This document shows, in pieces, positions 54,515-64,000 of a stretch of DNA of 64,000 bases. Source of the stretch: Theocolax elegans. Taxonomy: Eukaryota > Arthropoda > Insecta > Hymenoptera > Cerocephalidae. Under the pieces are notes generated by a model, which was given only the letters and a program-made list of their open reading frames with translations, searched no databases and had not been told where the DNA came from. Each line of letters begins with the position of its first letter. Positions within the stretch are counted from its first letter, which is position 1. The position numbers and the translations under genes were made by a program. The stretch lies in NCBI GenBank assembly GCA_026168455.1, contig CM047426.1:40905313-40969312 (forward strand), given 5' to 3'.

Positions 54515-55650
54515 GGGAGAATTTACTGTTTGGTTTAATAGCTCTTTGCTTCAGTTGTTTAGCTCGTTGCTTAATACAGTAGGGAGGAATGAAAAGAAAA
54601 AAAAATTTACGTTATGTACTGTGCAAGTAATTAGCAATACTTTTTTTTAATAAGAAAAAAAAATTTATTTGCTCGCAAGCGGTGCTTGAAAGAGGGAAGA
54701 CAATTTAAAAGCATGCAGCAACTAAAAAAAAATTTTTATGCACACTGCAAACAAAAAAAAATTAATAATGCACACAGAAAAGGGAAGAGCAAAAAAAAAT
54801 TTATTATTTTAATGCACTCTGCAAGAATTATTTTTAATGCATTCCGTAAATTAAAATTAAAAAATTTAATATACTTCGTACACCTGCTATACGGAAAGAA
54901 AACAAGGAAAAAAAAAAGAAAAAAATTTTTAGGCTATTAATTACGTTAAGTATTGGCAATAGGTTATTTTAGGTTAACTGCAAATGAAATAATATATATA
55001 TGGCTGTGGTAATGGCTACAAAAAATTTAAATCACAATTGCAATATTAAGGAGGGCGAAAAATGTGCAAGAAGGTTAGTGCAATTAATATGTATAATAAT
55101 TCAATTTGATGAAGTTATTATTTATCCCCCAAAAAAAAACGAATTTGCAAGCAATGGCGAATCCCAATTAAGGTTAATAAGCAATAATAAATTATGCAAA
55201 ATAATAAATAAATGCAAATATGTATACCGCAAATTATATATAAATAATAAACAATGCAATATATATTTATAGCAATTACATGCGAGATAATAACAAAACA
55301 TCTATATATGTGTGTATATATAGCTATATATATCCTGCGTATTAATAGAACGATTCTATATACACGTTTAAAGCAGTATTGCAAATGCTAGAACAATAAA
55401 AAAAAATTCGCGCTCAAATTAATTATTTAGCAACAAAGAAACAATGATTTTAGCTTGCTAGCATAATAAAGAAAATTAGTTAAACTCAAAAGGCAATTTT
55501 CAGCCACGCGGTCGATTCAAAATGGCCGTCTTTTGTCGACTCGCGTGTGTGTGCGCACGAACAAACGGCAAGAAAAATGGCTATTGCTTCGCGCTCGAAA
55601 CTTACAATTTTGCTGCTTGCCCGATCCCTTTATCAAATATATAAAAAAAA
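54515..55650 (-). other. gypsy-3 5' leader
   Basis: A 1.1-kb A+T-rich non-coding leader between primer site and gag. At least eight tracts of 8-9 A followed by T or TTT recur (near 54600, 54656, 54724, 54757, 54791, 54905, 55132, 55400). Short open frames here (54686-54940, 55000-55272) are low complexity. Confidence 0.7.
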
Positions 55651-55667
55651 CACACGTTGGGCGCCAA
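55651..55667 (-). promoter_or_regulatory. gypsy-3 primer binding site
   Basis: Minus strand TTGGCGCCCAACGTGTG follows the 5' LTR end (GTGATA). It shares the TGGCGCCCAACGT core with gypsy-2, so both probably use the same tRNA primer. Confidence 0.88.
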
Positions 55668-56856
55668 TATCACGTCGCACTGGGGATCAGGGTGCGAGTG
55701 ATCAAATTAGGTTCGTTTATAAATTATTAATTTATTAATTTATTATAATAACAGCGGGTGCCAGTCGCGTACGTTTCGAAGTAATTATAGCGATTCGCTA
55801 CTCGCTTAAAACGAACGTTCAATTGGATACACGTGGTTATATATCGTAATATTCGAAATAAGAAGCGAACGGCACGGCTGTAACTCGCGTCTTGTAAGCC
55901 GGCTACTTCGCGCGCGAAAGGGGGGGGGAAGAAGCTGGGGTACACTATTTTACGCGGCGAGCAAGGCTATTGTAATAACAGGGAAGAAGCTAGGATACAC
56001 GGAGTTCGCGACACACACACAGGCAAGGGAAATGGCTATGAAATTTGGCACTAGGTCGCACAAACCTTTGCGATGCTGGCACACGTGCGGCACACACTTC
56101 GCTATGCTCTTTCTCTCGATCGCTCTCTCACGGACGTCGTCGATACGTGGATCGGTAGTTCCGAAACGGCGGTCGGACGCTGCGCGCATGCGCCGTGACT
56201 ACTTCGTGCGTACGCGGCCTTATGCCGCGTGCGGCTTAACGAAGATGTCCGCCGCGCACGAACGTAAACAACGACGGCGAGTTGGTGGCGACGACGACGT
56301 AGCTGTTCAGCCTTCTTCGTGGTGTTCTTGGTTGCCTCCTTCTTCTCTCTTGCAATCACTGGCTCGAGGACTCGGGAATACAGTCAGCGTTTTTACCTGG
56401 GTGAGTTATAAACCGTACGGCTACTCGGTTTATGTATTGTTGTCTCACCTAACCTCTCCTCTGCACCCATCCTATACACAGCTGTTTAACTGCTGTGTGA
56501 TCCGGTCCTTTTCCTTTGTAAGGTGCACACTGTAAGCAGTAATCTTACAGGTTTATTTGCTGAATTGGATGGCTGCTGTGGGAGGTGATTGGCTACGCTG
56601 CTTCTCCAGGTGTGATGTGAAGGACTTCTCCTCGCCACTTCCTGGCATTACTTGGACTTCGGGCTTCCTCTGGATCTTCCTGGAGACTCCTGAGCTGTTG
56701 CTTTGTGCTCGGTGATGTAGCTTCCCTGTGTGTGTGTAGGCTGGTAGGGTTCGGTGAGGCTTAGGTAGGGTTCGATAAGGCTTAGTTAGGGTTCGGTAAG
56801 GCTTTAGGTAGGGTACAAACTCGCTTAACTTGACATGCATTAAATGCATTGTCACA
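55668..56856 (-). repeat. gypsy-3 5' LTR
   Basis: 1,189 bp, begins TGTGACAATG at 56856 on the minus strand. It lacks the 39 bp present in the 3' LTR and otherwise matches closely. The ~20-bp repeats are at about 56735-56817. As the 5' LTR it should carry the promoter, though no clear TATA box was identified. Antisense frame 56032-56535 is a by-product. Confidence 0.93.
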
Positions 56857-57240
56857 AACTTTAATGGGGATTTTCATTTACGTTGAATCAAAATGTGACA
56901 ACCACTCTTTTTATCCCATATTTTAAAGATGAAAGAAAGAAGTAGGAAGAACGATGATGAAGGGGTAGGAGGGGGGTTTAGTAGAAAAATTGCAAAAATA
57001 TGTTATAGGGGTTTTCGGTAAAAAATGTGGTCACAGTAATAAGAGCATTGACAAAAATAGTACTATACATTACTCTAATAAATTTTTATAACATATATAA
57101 TACAATATATATATTTTAATGTAATATATATTTTATTTGACGATACGTTTTATTTTTTTTTATTACATTTAAATAGATTTGTTTACAAACATTTTTCATC
57201 ATCTCCTATTTCTAAGATGTAAAATGCGTGGAAGGAAGAT
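56857..57240. repeat. Satellite continuation and right direct repeat
   Basis: After the AACT duplication the interrupted ~115-bp satellite unit resumes (to about 57025). Then comes the right copy of the 43780-43975 repeat (57030-57240). Confidence 0.7.
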
Positions 57241-57841
57241 GTTTAAAAAATTTAAAATATTATTTTTCTTTCATTTTTTTAATGTAATACCAAATGTAAT
57301 ATTAGAATAACTTTTATAATTAATTTTTAATTTTTTATTATTGTAATTTTATAATATCATTTATATTTTTTGGTTGCAATTAATAATTTTTTTTATAAAA
57401 GATTGTTATATATGTATATGTATTTGTTTGAAAGAATAATCGAATACTCATACAATGCATTAGCTGAGTTTGGTAATTTTGTATGAAATTTTAAATCCTT
57501 CATCGCCTTTCCATTAAATAACATCATGAAAAAGCATGAAATATATGTAAAGTGGTCAAAGAATAATTTTATGTTCTCAGTTTTGTTCTCAGGTTAAAAA
57601 TATTATTCTGTTAGAAAAATAACATTTGTTACTAAATTCATGTAGCTTCTTACAGGAAGAGTGTGAAAATATTGTAAGTATTGATATATGTGTTATTACG
57701 TATTGAAAATAAAAATTAAAATTCCTTACTCCAGTGTAAATTTTGTCATGTCGATTATTTTTAATTCTTTTAATGGATTCAGTATTATGTAGAAATATAT
57801 TCAGTATCTTTAAACTCTTGTGTAATTGACTAATATGGAAG
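57241..57841. other. A+T-rich spacer
   Basis: No gene is recognised. A minus-strand ORF (57589-57849) resembles nothing known and is A+T-driven. Confidence 0.6.
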
Positions 57842-58077
57842 GGTTCCACCTTCCGGGAAACGGATTTTGTTGCAACTCTGAGAGCTGTTTTCTAGTACCC
57901 AAATATGAAAGAACTTGGAAAGAAATGGACGTAGTTGCTCAAACTTGAATCCATTAAACAGTTGAGATCAAGCACATATAGTTAAAAAAAATAGAAGCTG
58001 AAATATTTCAATTTGGACAAAAGTTATGGAAAAAATAAAAATTAGATAATATTTTAACGAAAATTTAGTATTAAAAT
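57842..58077. mobile_element. Foldback MITE, half copy of the 40713 family
   Basis: GGGTTCCACCTTCCGGGAAA begins it, matching the 40721 end, followed by the AACCCAAATATGAAAGAA-like and AATTTGGACAAAAGTTATGG modules in altered order. The other end is missing; the sequence breaks at about 58077. Confidence 0.75.
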
Positions 58078-58800
58078 AAGGCAAGGGGACTCACGACAAT
58101 CTAGCACCCAGACGTGAGAGGCAAGGGGACTCACGATAATCAAGCACCCCAAAGGAAACAGAACTTACTACGTCCTACGCTAAAAATAAGATAAAAGTAC
58201 TTTTGTTTTGCATTTCTCGTATGACCTTGATATGACCCTTATAAGATCGGGTTAAAAAACTATAAAATCTCCGTCATCATATAAGAAGTAACATTCTCTT
58301 AGGACCTAATATCATAAAACAGAGATTGCAGTCAAAAACATGGTTTATGAATGCAAAATGCGTTATGACCTCCAAAAGTTCTTGCAAATTGATGCCAAGG
58401 TCTAGCTCATCAAAGAGATTAACACCCTTAGAATTTATTGATTTTACTTAAGCATTACAAACGGTAATATTGCCAGAAAAATCACGTTATTTGCGAAAAA
58501 GTACGACTATTCGTTTTTTCAGACATTTGACCTTCATTTTTGACCTTTCCAAGGTCAGAAAAACAATTTTTGCATAGGACAATTTTGACGTAAAATTTTC
58601 TGCTCTTGCCGAATCTTCACTCAAAAATAGGGGTTCTTATTAGAAAAATCCATGTTGATCTTGAAATGATCTTCAAAATTGACTTCAAGGTCAAAACTAG
58701 TGGTACCATTAAATGGCCCCCACTGTCCTGACTAACTTTCAGCTGAACCATTTTTTTGTAGATGTCATGGTTTAGAAGCAATTTGGGTCCTTACATTAAA
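58078..58800. repeat. Repeat with two 40-bp direct units and TGACCTT motifs
   Basis: GCAAGGGGACTCACGA occurs at 58081 and 58121 (40-bp period). Farther on, TGACCTT/AAGGTCA-type heptamers recur (near 58214, 58375, 58527, 58539, 58549, 58687). No gene is seen. It ends at a CCCTG(TA)n border at about 58810, so it may itself be an element. Confidence 0.55.
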
Positions 58801-58840
58801 ATGGTTCGCCCTGTATATATATATATATATATATATATAT

Positions 58841-59836
58841 GGGGTATTCCACGTGAAGTGGTCCGATCAAAATTTTAAAATGCACCAAATTTTGGGTACA
58901 CTTTGCAAATGTTTTTCAGAATACAGAAAAAAATTTTTAGGTACTGGAATCTATTTGCTCAAAAGTTATTCTAACCTCAAAAAGTGAATTTTTCCATATT
59001 TTTTTCAACACCAGCTGGGTTTACCGCTATATAACTCAAAATCTATCAACTTCTACTATAGAACATTATATGTAACATTCGTTGCTAATTATATCTAGAA
59101 TTTATTCTTCTGGGTTAGAATTTCTAATCTCAAGGTCAATGTTACATAAACTACATGTCAATATTCAACTTGAAAAAAGTGCAAGTGCGCCACCTTTGAT
59201 TTTTTCATCCAAAAGTCTAAAAGAAAGCTTGGAGCAATACCTTTCAAATGGTCTGTAGCATTTTTATGGCCTCCAATTCTGTAAAAAGTTATGACAATTT
59301 AAAGAAAGACAAAAAATTCACAAAAATTAACATGGTAATTCCCATTTAAATTTTTAAAAAAATTTCGTGTTTCTTTAAATTGTCATAACTTTTTAAAAAA
59401 TTGGAGGCCATAAAAATGCTACAGACCATTTGAAAGGTATTGCTCCAAGCTTTCTTTTAGACTTTTGGATGAAAAAATCAAAGGTGGCGCACTTGCACTT
59501 TTTTCAAGTTGAATATTGACATGTAGTTTATGGAACATTGACCTTGAGATTAGAAATTCTAACCCAGAAGAATAAATTCTAGATATAATTAGCAACGAAT
59601 GTTACATATAATGTTGTATAGTAAAAGTTGATAGATTTTGAGTTATATAGCGGTAAACCCAGCTGGTGTTGAAAAAAATATGGAAAAATTCACTTTTTGA
59701 GGTTAGAATAACTTTTGAGCAAATAGATTCCAGTACCTAAAAATTTTTTTCTGTATTCTGAAAAACATTTGCAAAGTGTACCCAAAATTTGGTGCATTTT
59801 AAAATTTTGATCGGACCACTTCACGTGGAATACCGC
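58841..59836. mobile_element. 1-kb palindromic foldback, family D, copy 1
   Basis: The ends are GGGGTATTCCACGTGAAGTG and complement (the last bases differ, ACCGC). The two ~490-bp arms are nearly perfect inverted repeats meeting near 59340. (TA)n lies outside both ends. Each arm has a TCAAGGTCA. No coding sequence. Confidence 0.92.
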
Positions 59837-59862
59837 ATATATATATATATATATATATATAT

Positions 59863-60856
59863 GGGGTATTCCACGTGAAGTGGTCCGATCAAAATTTTAA
59901 AATGCACCAAATTTTGGGTACACTTTGCAAATGTTTTTCAGAATACAGAAAAAAATTTTTAGGTACTGGAATCTATTTGCTCAAAAGTTATTCTAACCTC
60001 AAAAAGTGAATTTTTCCATATTTTTTTCAACACCAGCTGGGTTTACCGCTATATAACTCAAAATCTATCAACTTCTACTATAGAACATTATATGTAACAT
60101 TCGTTGCTAATTATATCTAGAATTTATTCTTCTGGGTTAGAATTTCTAATCTCAAGGTCAATGTTACATAAACTACATGTCAATATTCAACTTGAAAAAA
60201 GTGCAAGTGCGCCACCTTTGATTTTTTCATCCAAAAGTCTAAAAGAAAGCTTGGAGCAATACCTTTCAAATGGTCTGTAGCATTTTTATGGCCTCCAATT
60301 CTGTAAAAAGTTATGACAATTTAAAGAAAGACAAAAATTCACAAAAATTAACATGGTAATTCCCATTTAAATTTTTAAAAAATTTCGTGTTTCTTTAAAT
60401 TGTCATAACTTTTTAAAAAATTGGAGGCCATAAAAATGCTACAGACCATTTGAAAGGTATTGCTCCAAGCTTTCTTTTAGACTTTTGGATGAAAAAATCA
60501 AAGGTGGCGCACTTGCACTTTTTTCAAGTTGAATATTGACATGTAGTTTATGGAACATTGACCTTGAGATTAGAAATTCTAACCCAGAAGAATAAATTCT
60601 AGATATAATTAGCAACGAATGTTACATATAATGTTGTATAGTAAAAGTTGATAGATTTTGAGTTATATAGCGGTAAACCCAGCTGGTGTTGAAAAAAATA
60701 TGGAAAAATTCACTTTTTGAGGTTAGAATAACTTTTGAGCAAATAGATTCCAGTACCTAAAAATTTTTTTCTGTATTCTGAAAAACATTTGCAAAGTGTA
60801 CCCAAAATTTGGTGCATTTTAAAATTTTGATCGGACCACTTCACGTGGAATACCGC
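59863..60856. mobile_element. 1-kb palindromic foldback, family D, copy 2
   Basis: Copy of the element above, shifted by 1,022 bp. By eye it differs only by a few single-base indels in A/T runs (e.g. near 60337 and 60378). It even shares the defective ACCGC right end, so it is a tandem duplicate, not an independent insertion. Confidence 0.93.
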
Positions 60857-61202
60857 ATATATATATATATATATATATATGGGTAGTTCTCTGTGAAATC
60901 GAATATGAAAAAAATAAATATTGCTATAACTGTGGGAATATGTTTTAGAAGTATCCAGTAGTTCTCCTGAATTTTGTCAGATTTTTTCGGGACCACTATT
61001 TTAAGTTACAGAGAGTCAAATTTGACATTTTAGCACTTTTTTGCATTACATACCCATTTTTATGAATTTGTAGCTCCCAGGGAATGCATTTTTCACTAAA
61101 AACATAAATATGACTTTTTTTGTAAAATTTTCTGAACTTTTCATTAAAAATACTTTTAAAGACATAAATGTATGCTGTCACACTCTTGTAAGCCATTATA
61201 CC

Positions 61203-61588
61203 TAAGGAGATGTAAACCCATTAAAACATAATCACTATTTATTTTTTCTTAAGCGAACAGTATACTTTATCGAAAAAAACGCTCTGTAACGGTGTTGTAT
61301 TTATATTAAAGATAGTCTATAAATTTTTTCAAACTTTTTTATCAATAAATCAACGAGATTTTTTAGCAGCCGTGCAGCATTGTTTTTAGCTATATATTAC
61401 CGACGAAAAAATGGTTATTTCTATATAATTCATTTTAAATTAATTATTTTGAAACAATGACTCTGTTACGGTATTCTATTTGCTTTCAACAATATCTGTA
61501 AACTTTCAGATTTTTAATTCCATTAGTTTTTTAAATTTTTGGGATTTTAGATGTAGGTTCCTGTAACTTGTGTATCACATCTCCTTAA
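61203..61588. mobile_element. MITE inserted in family A copy 2
   Basis: The ends are TAAGGAGATGT and its complement. The empty site is visible in the homologous copy (ACCTTAAATAG near 19505), which shows target TTAA or TA. About 385 bp, A+T-rich, no ORF. Confidence 0.75.
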
Positions 61589-62137
61589 ATAGTGAAAATC
61601 AGCAATTCTACTCCGGACTCTGGAAACCTAATGCTGTCTAAAAGATGTCTTTTTATAGTCAGAAACTGCCTTTAAATTTCCAGAGTGGGTCTAAATCATT
61701 AAGATCATTTATGGTCAAAATACCTGGGAAAAGTGCCCGAAATATTAATAGAAATGTATATTTGTTGCCTTATAACGATGAATCTATTAGCATGATCATT
61801 GCAAAAATATCTGGATTTTTAGTTCTACAACACTTACAAAAATTATAATACTAATCTGAAGGATTACTATAAATATAGTAACATTACTATTATTATTATT
61901 TTGCAATACATTGTTTGAATTTCACAAACTTGTCACTGTCAATTAATCATATTAATAATTATAATCTCAGGTCTGATTTGTTGATATATTTTTTGTATTA
62001 AATACATATCTTCAGTTATTGTATAATAATGGTTATATTTTTATAGTAATCCTTCAGATTAGTATTATAATTCTTGTAAGTGTTGTAAAACTAAAAATCC
62101 AGCATTATTAATGTTCAAAAATTAATTTTTTATAATT

Positions 62138-63266
62138 TGTGACGGAAATCGTCACACAATCTTTTCGCGGCAAACAAAGCATTTAAATCCTGTTAAATGT
62201 AAGTCGTCGGAGCCTTTGGTATGTCAAGGCCAACCGACGACATTTGTTTACGTCGATCAAAGTGTACAATTACGCGCGCAATGGTACGTAGGGATGAGAG
62301 CGCGAGTGTGTGTGTGTTCCCCACTCTCATCCCTTTTTCGAAAATTAGGAGATACCTAGTCAGTATGTCCCGATCCGCCGCTCGAGGCGGACGAAATAAA
62401 TCCGGACCGATCGAGAGTTTTTCTGGCTAATAAGGCGCGTGAGGCGCAAAAGCCATCGGGTATCCGGACATCCTCGTGACTGAGCCGCGAGTGATTTCTG
62501 GTGTGTGTTAAGGACGGGAGTGTTGGTGTGAGTGCGGACGCGGTTCGCGAGGCACTCGCCGCGGCACAGGGCCGCCTTCCACCACCGCAGCCGACGTCGG
62601 TCCTCCGTTGCCCAGGAGGACACAGGGACAAGGATCGGCTGGGCCATCCACGGGGCGCACCCCGGTAAGTCCTCTTATATTACCGTGCGTTTCCCCCCCC
62701 CCCTTACCCGAGTGTATGTGTGTGTGTACATCGGGAGTGTGTTCGGGTACGCCGGTACCCGAATAGCGGAGATCAAGAAGGAGTCAACCGCAGGCGAGGA
62801 TCTCGATCCGGTTGGCTCCCGATTCTTCCGCCCGCGCGAAAGGACATTGTCGCGGCACACGGCCTGGATGGCCAATTGTTGATTAAATTAAAATAAATGT
62901 TCTTTGATTTTTATTTTAATTAATTGAGTGTTTATTTTATTTCTCCCCGCTCCCGCCGACATTCGTTAATATTAATTTATATCGTGTCGGGGCAAGGAGG
63001 ATTGCCCGAATCCTCCATACCGATCGTCCCAGCGAACTCGTGTTCCTGGCGACAGCCCGCAGTTCGCGATAAATTAAATAATTGTGTGCGCGGTATTGGG
63101 CAACGCGGCCCAACGGTTTTTAATTATATAAATTAATTAATTTTACCCGGGCACGCGAATACCACGTCACAAATAATTGTGTGCGCGGTATTGGGCAACG
63201 CGGCCCAACGGTTTTTAATTATATAAATTAATTAATTTTACCCGGGCACGCGAATACCACGTCACA
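62138..63266 (-). mobile_element. Solo-LTR-like element, copy 2
   Basis: The ends are TGTGACG and CGTCACA, flanked by AATT on both sides (62134-62137, 63267-63270). The empty site can be reconstructed from the family A homologue (CATTTGTATAATAA near 20188). The 4-bp duplication, TG...CA ends and ~1-kb GC-rich body fit a solo LTR of a gypsy-type element. A 95-bp tandem duplication (63077-63171 and 63172-63266) lies at one end. Copy 1 is at 14444-15478. The strand is set so that the TGTGACGTGG end is the start. Confidence 0.75.
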
Positions 63267-63919
63267 AATTGTATAATAATTTTTGCCTGTTTAGCAGCTT
63301 ACAGGGGATTAGATGGATACTGAAACAAGTGGAGATACTTTTCTACCACTCCAAGGTAAGTGCATAAATTTTTTTGTATTCATATTTTGCACTAATAGAT
63401 TCATCGTTATAAGGCAACAAATATACATTTCTATTAATATTTCGGGCACTTTTCCCAGATATTTTGACCATAAATGATCTTAAGGATTTAGACCCACTCT
63501 GGAAATTTATATGCAGTTTCTGACTATAAAAAGACATCTTTTAGACAGCATTAAGTTTCCAGAGTCCGGAGCGGAATTGCTGTTTTTCACTATTTAAAGT
63601 ATAAATGACTTACAAGAGTGTGACAGCATACATTTATGTCTTTAAAAGTATTTTTAATGAAAAGTTCAGAAAATTTTACAAAAAAAGTCATATTTATGTT
63701 TTTAGTGAAAAATGCATTCCCTGGGAGCTACAAATTCATAAAAATGGGTATGTAATGCAAAAAAGTGCTAAAATGTCAAGTTTGACTCTCTGTAACTTAA
63801 AATAGTGGTCCCGAAAAAATTAAAAAAATTCAGGGGAACTACTGGATACCTCTAAAACATATTTCCACAGTTACAGCAATATTTATTTTTTTCATCTTCG
63901 ATGTCACAAAGAACCACCT

Positions 63920-64000
63920 ATATATATATAAATATTGTAACGGTAAGCTACATACTCTTAAGCGTATGAAGCTATAACTTATAACGAGAGCGAGTGACGA
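63920..64000. other. Window end
   Basis: Starts with the (TA)n border; the rest is too short to identify. Confidence 0.5.

Larger units (their letters stand above)
46322..56856 (-). mobile_element. gypsy-3: near-complete Ty3/gypsy element (10.5 kb)
   Basis: The LTRs (46322-47549 and 55668-56856) are nearly identical; the primer site, polypurine tract and AACT target duplication (46318-46321, 56857-56860) are all present. Gag, frameshift site, pol and one extra 3' ORF are in order on the minus strand. Damage is small: one TAG in pol. The LTRs differ at about 16 substitutions plus a 39-bp indel by eye, so insertion is recent but not new. Confidence 0.95.
60881..63919. mobile_element. Long foldback family A, copy 2, with two insertions
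   Basis: The ends are GGGTAGTTCTCTGTGAAATC (60881) and the complement of AGGTGGTTCTTTGTGACATC (63919). It is homologous to 19182-20836. The left arm carries a MITE (61203-61588) and has lost the exon-like segment; the centre carries a solo LTR (62138-63266). (TA)n borders both sides. The mirrored small ORFs (60996-61196, 61645-61848, 63343-63537, 63605-63805) are not genes. Confidence 0.88.

Overview
The window looks like A+T-rich, repeat-dense DNA from an arthropod, most likely an insect. The basis is the element mix: Ty3/gypsy elements primed from a TGGCGCC-type primer site, Ty1/copia, a CR1/jockey-like LINE, a Helitron with AERK-type N-terminal repeats, a tRNA-derived SINE, and GT-AG splice signals. 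I could not assign a genus, and I recognise no host protein-coding gene. Almost every long reading frame belongs to a transposable element, usually a broken one.

Layout. 1-700: microsatellite. 702-2275: a roughly 100-bp satellite with a 430-bp higher-order duplication. 2371-7370 (-): a decayed Rep/helicase Helitron. 7371-10180: A+T-rich spacer with a tRNA-like relic and a Helitron 3' terminus at 9551. 10181-10640: foldback MITE. 10855-17425 (+): copia element with a candidate gag intron, carrying a solo-LTR-like insertion (14444-15478) and a 5S-rRNA-derived SINE (15509-15960). 17763-18590: minisatellites. 19182-25471: several foldback elements and a tRNA SINE. 26456-30534 (+): gypsy-1, with gag and protease but most of pol deleted. 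30915-37545 (-): gypsy-2, degraded, with an unusual 97-bp hairpin LTR beside its primer site. 37546-40530: a giant foldback with tandem-repeat arms. 40713-42066: nested MITEs and a 12-bp satellite. 43780-57240: a satellite region split by a 5'-truncated LINE (44228-45985, +) and by gypsy-3 (46322-56856, -), the only near-intact element. 57842-63919: foldbacks, including a tandemly duplicated 1-kb palindrome and a second copy of the 19182 family broken by a MITE and by a solo LTR.

How parts work together. Gypsy-3 has 5' LTR, primer site, gag, a -1 frameshift signal (GGGAAAC), protease-RT-RNase H-integrase, a small extra 3' ORF, polypurine tract and 3' LTR, with a 4-bp AACT target duplication. 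One in-frame TAG splits its pol. Gypsy-1 uses the same GGGAAAC heptamer in the same frame and is probably a deletion derivative of a related element. The foldback families have no visible transposase and would need enzymes supplied elsewhere. Their borders repeatedly fall in (TA)n or at TTAA.

The most unusual features are the 97-bp hairpin LTR, the 5S SINE, the frame-preserving copia intron, the shared frameshift signal, the foldback clusters in TA tracts, and a 9-base motif recurring in two reading frames of gypsy-1.
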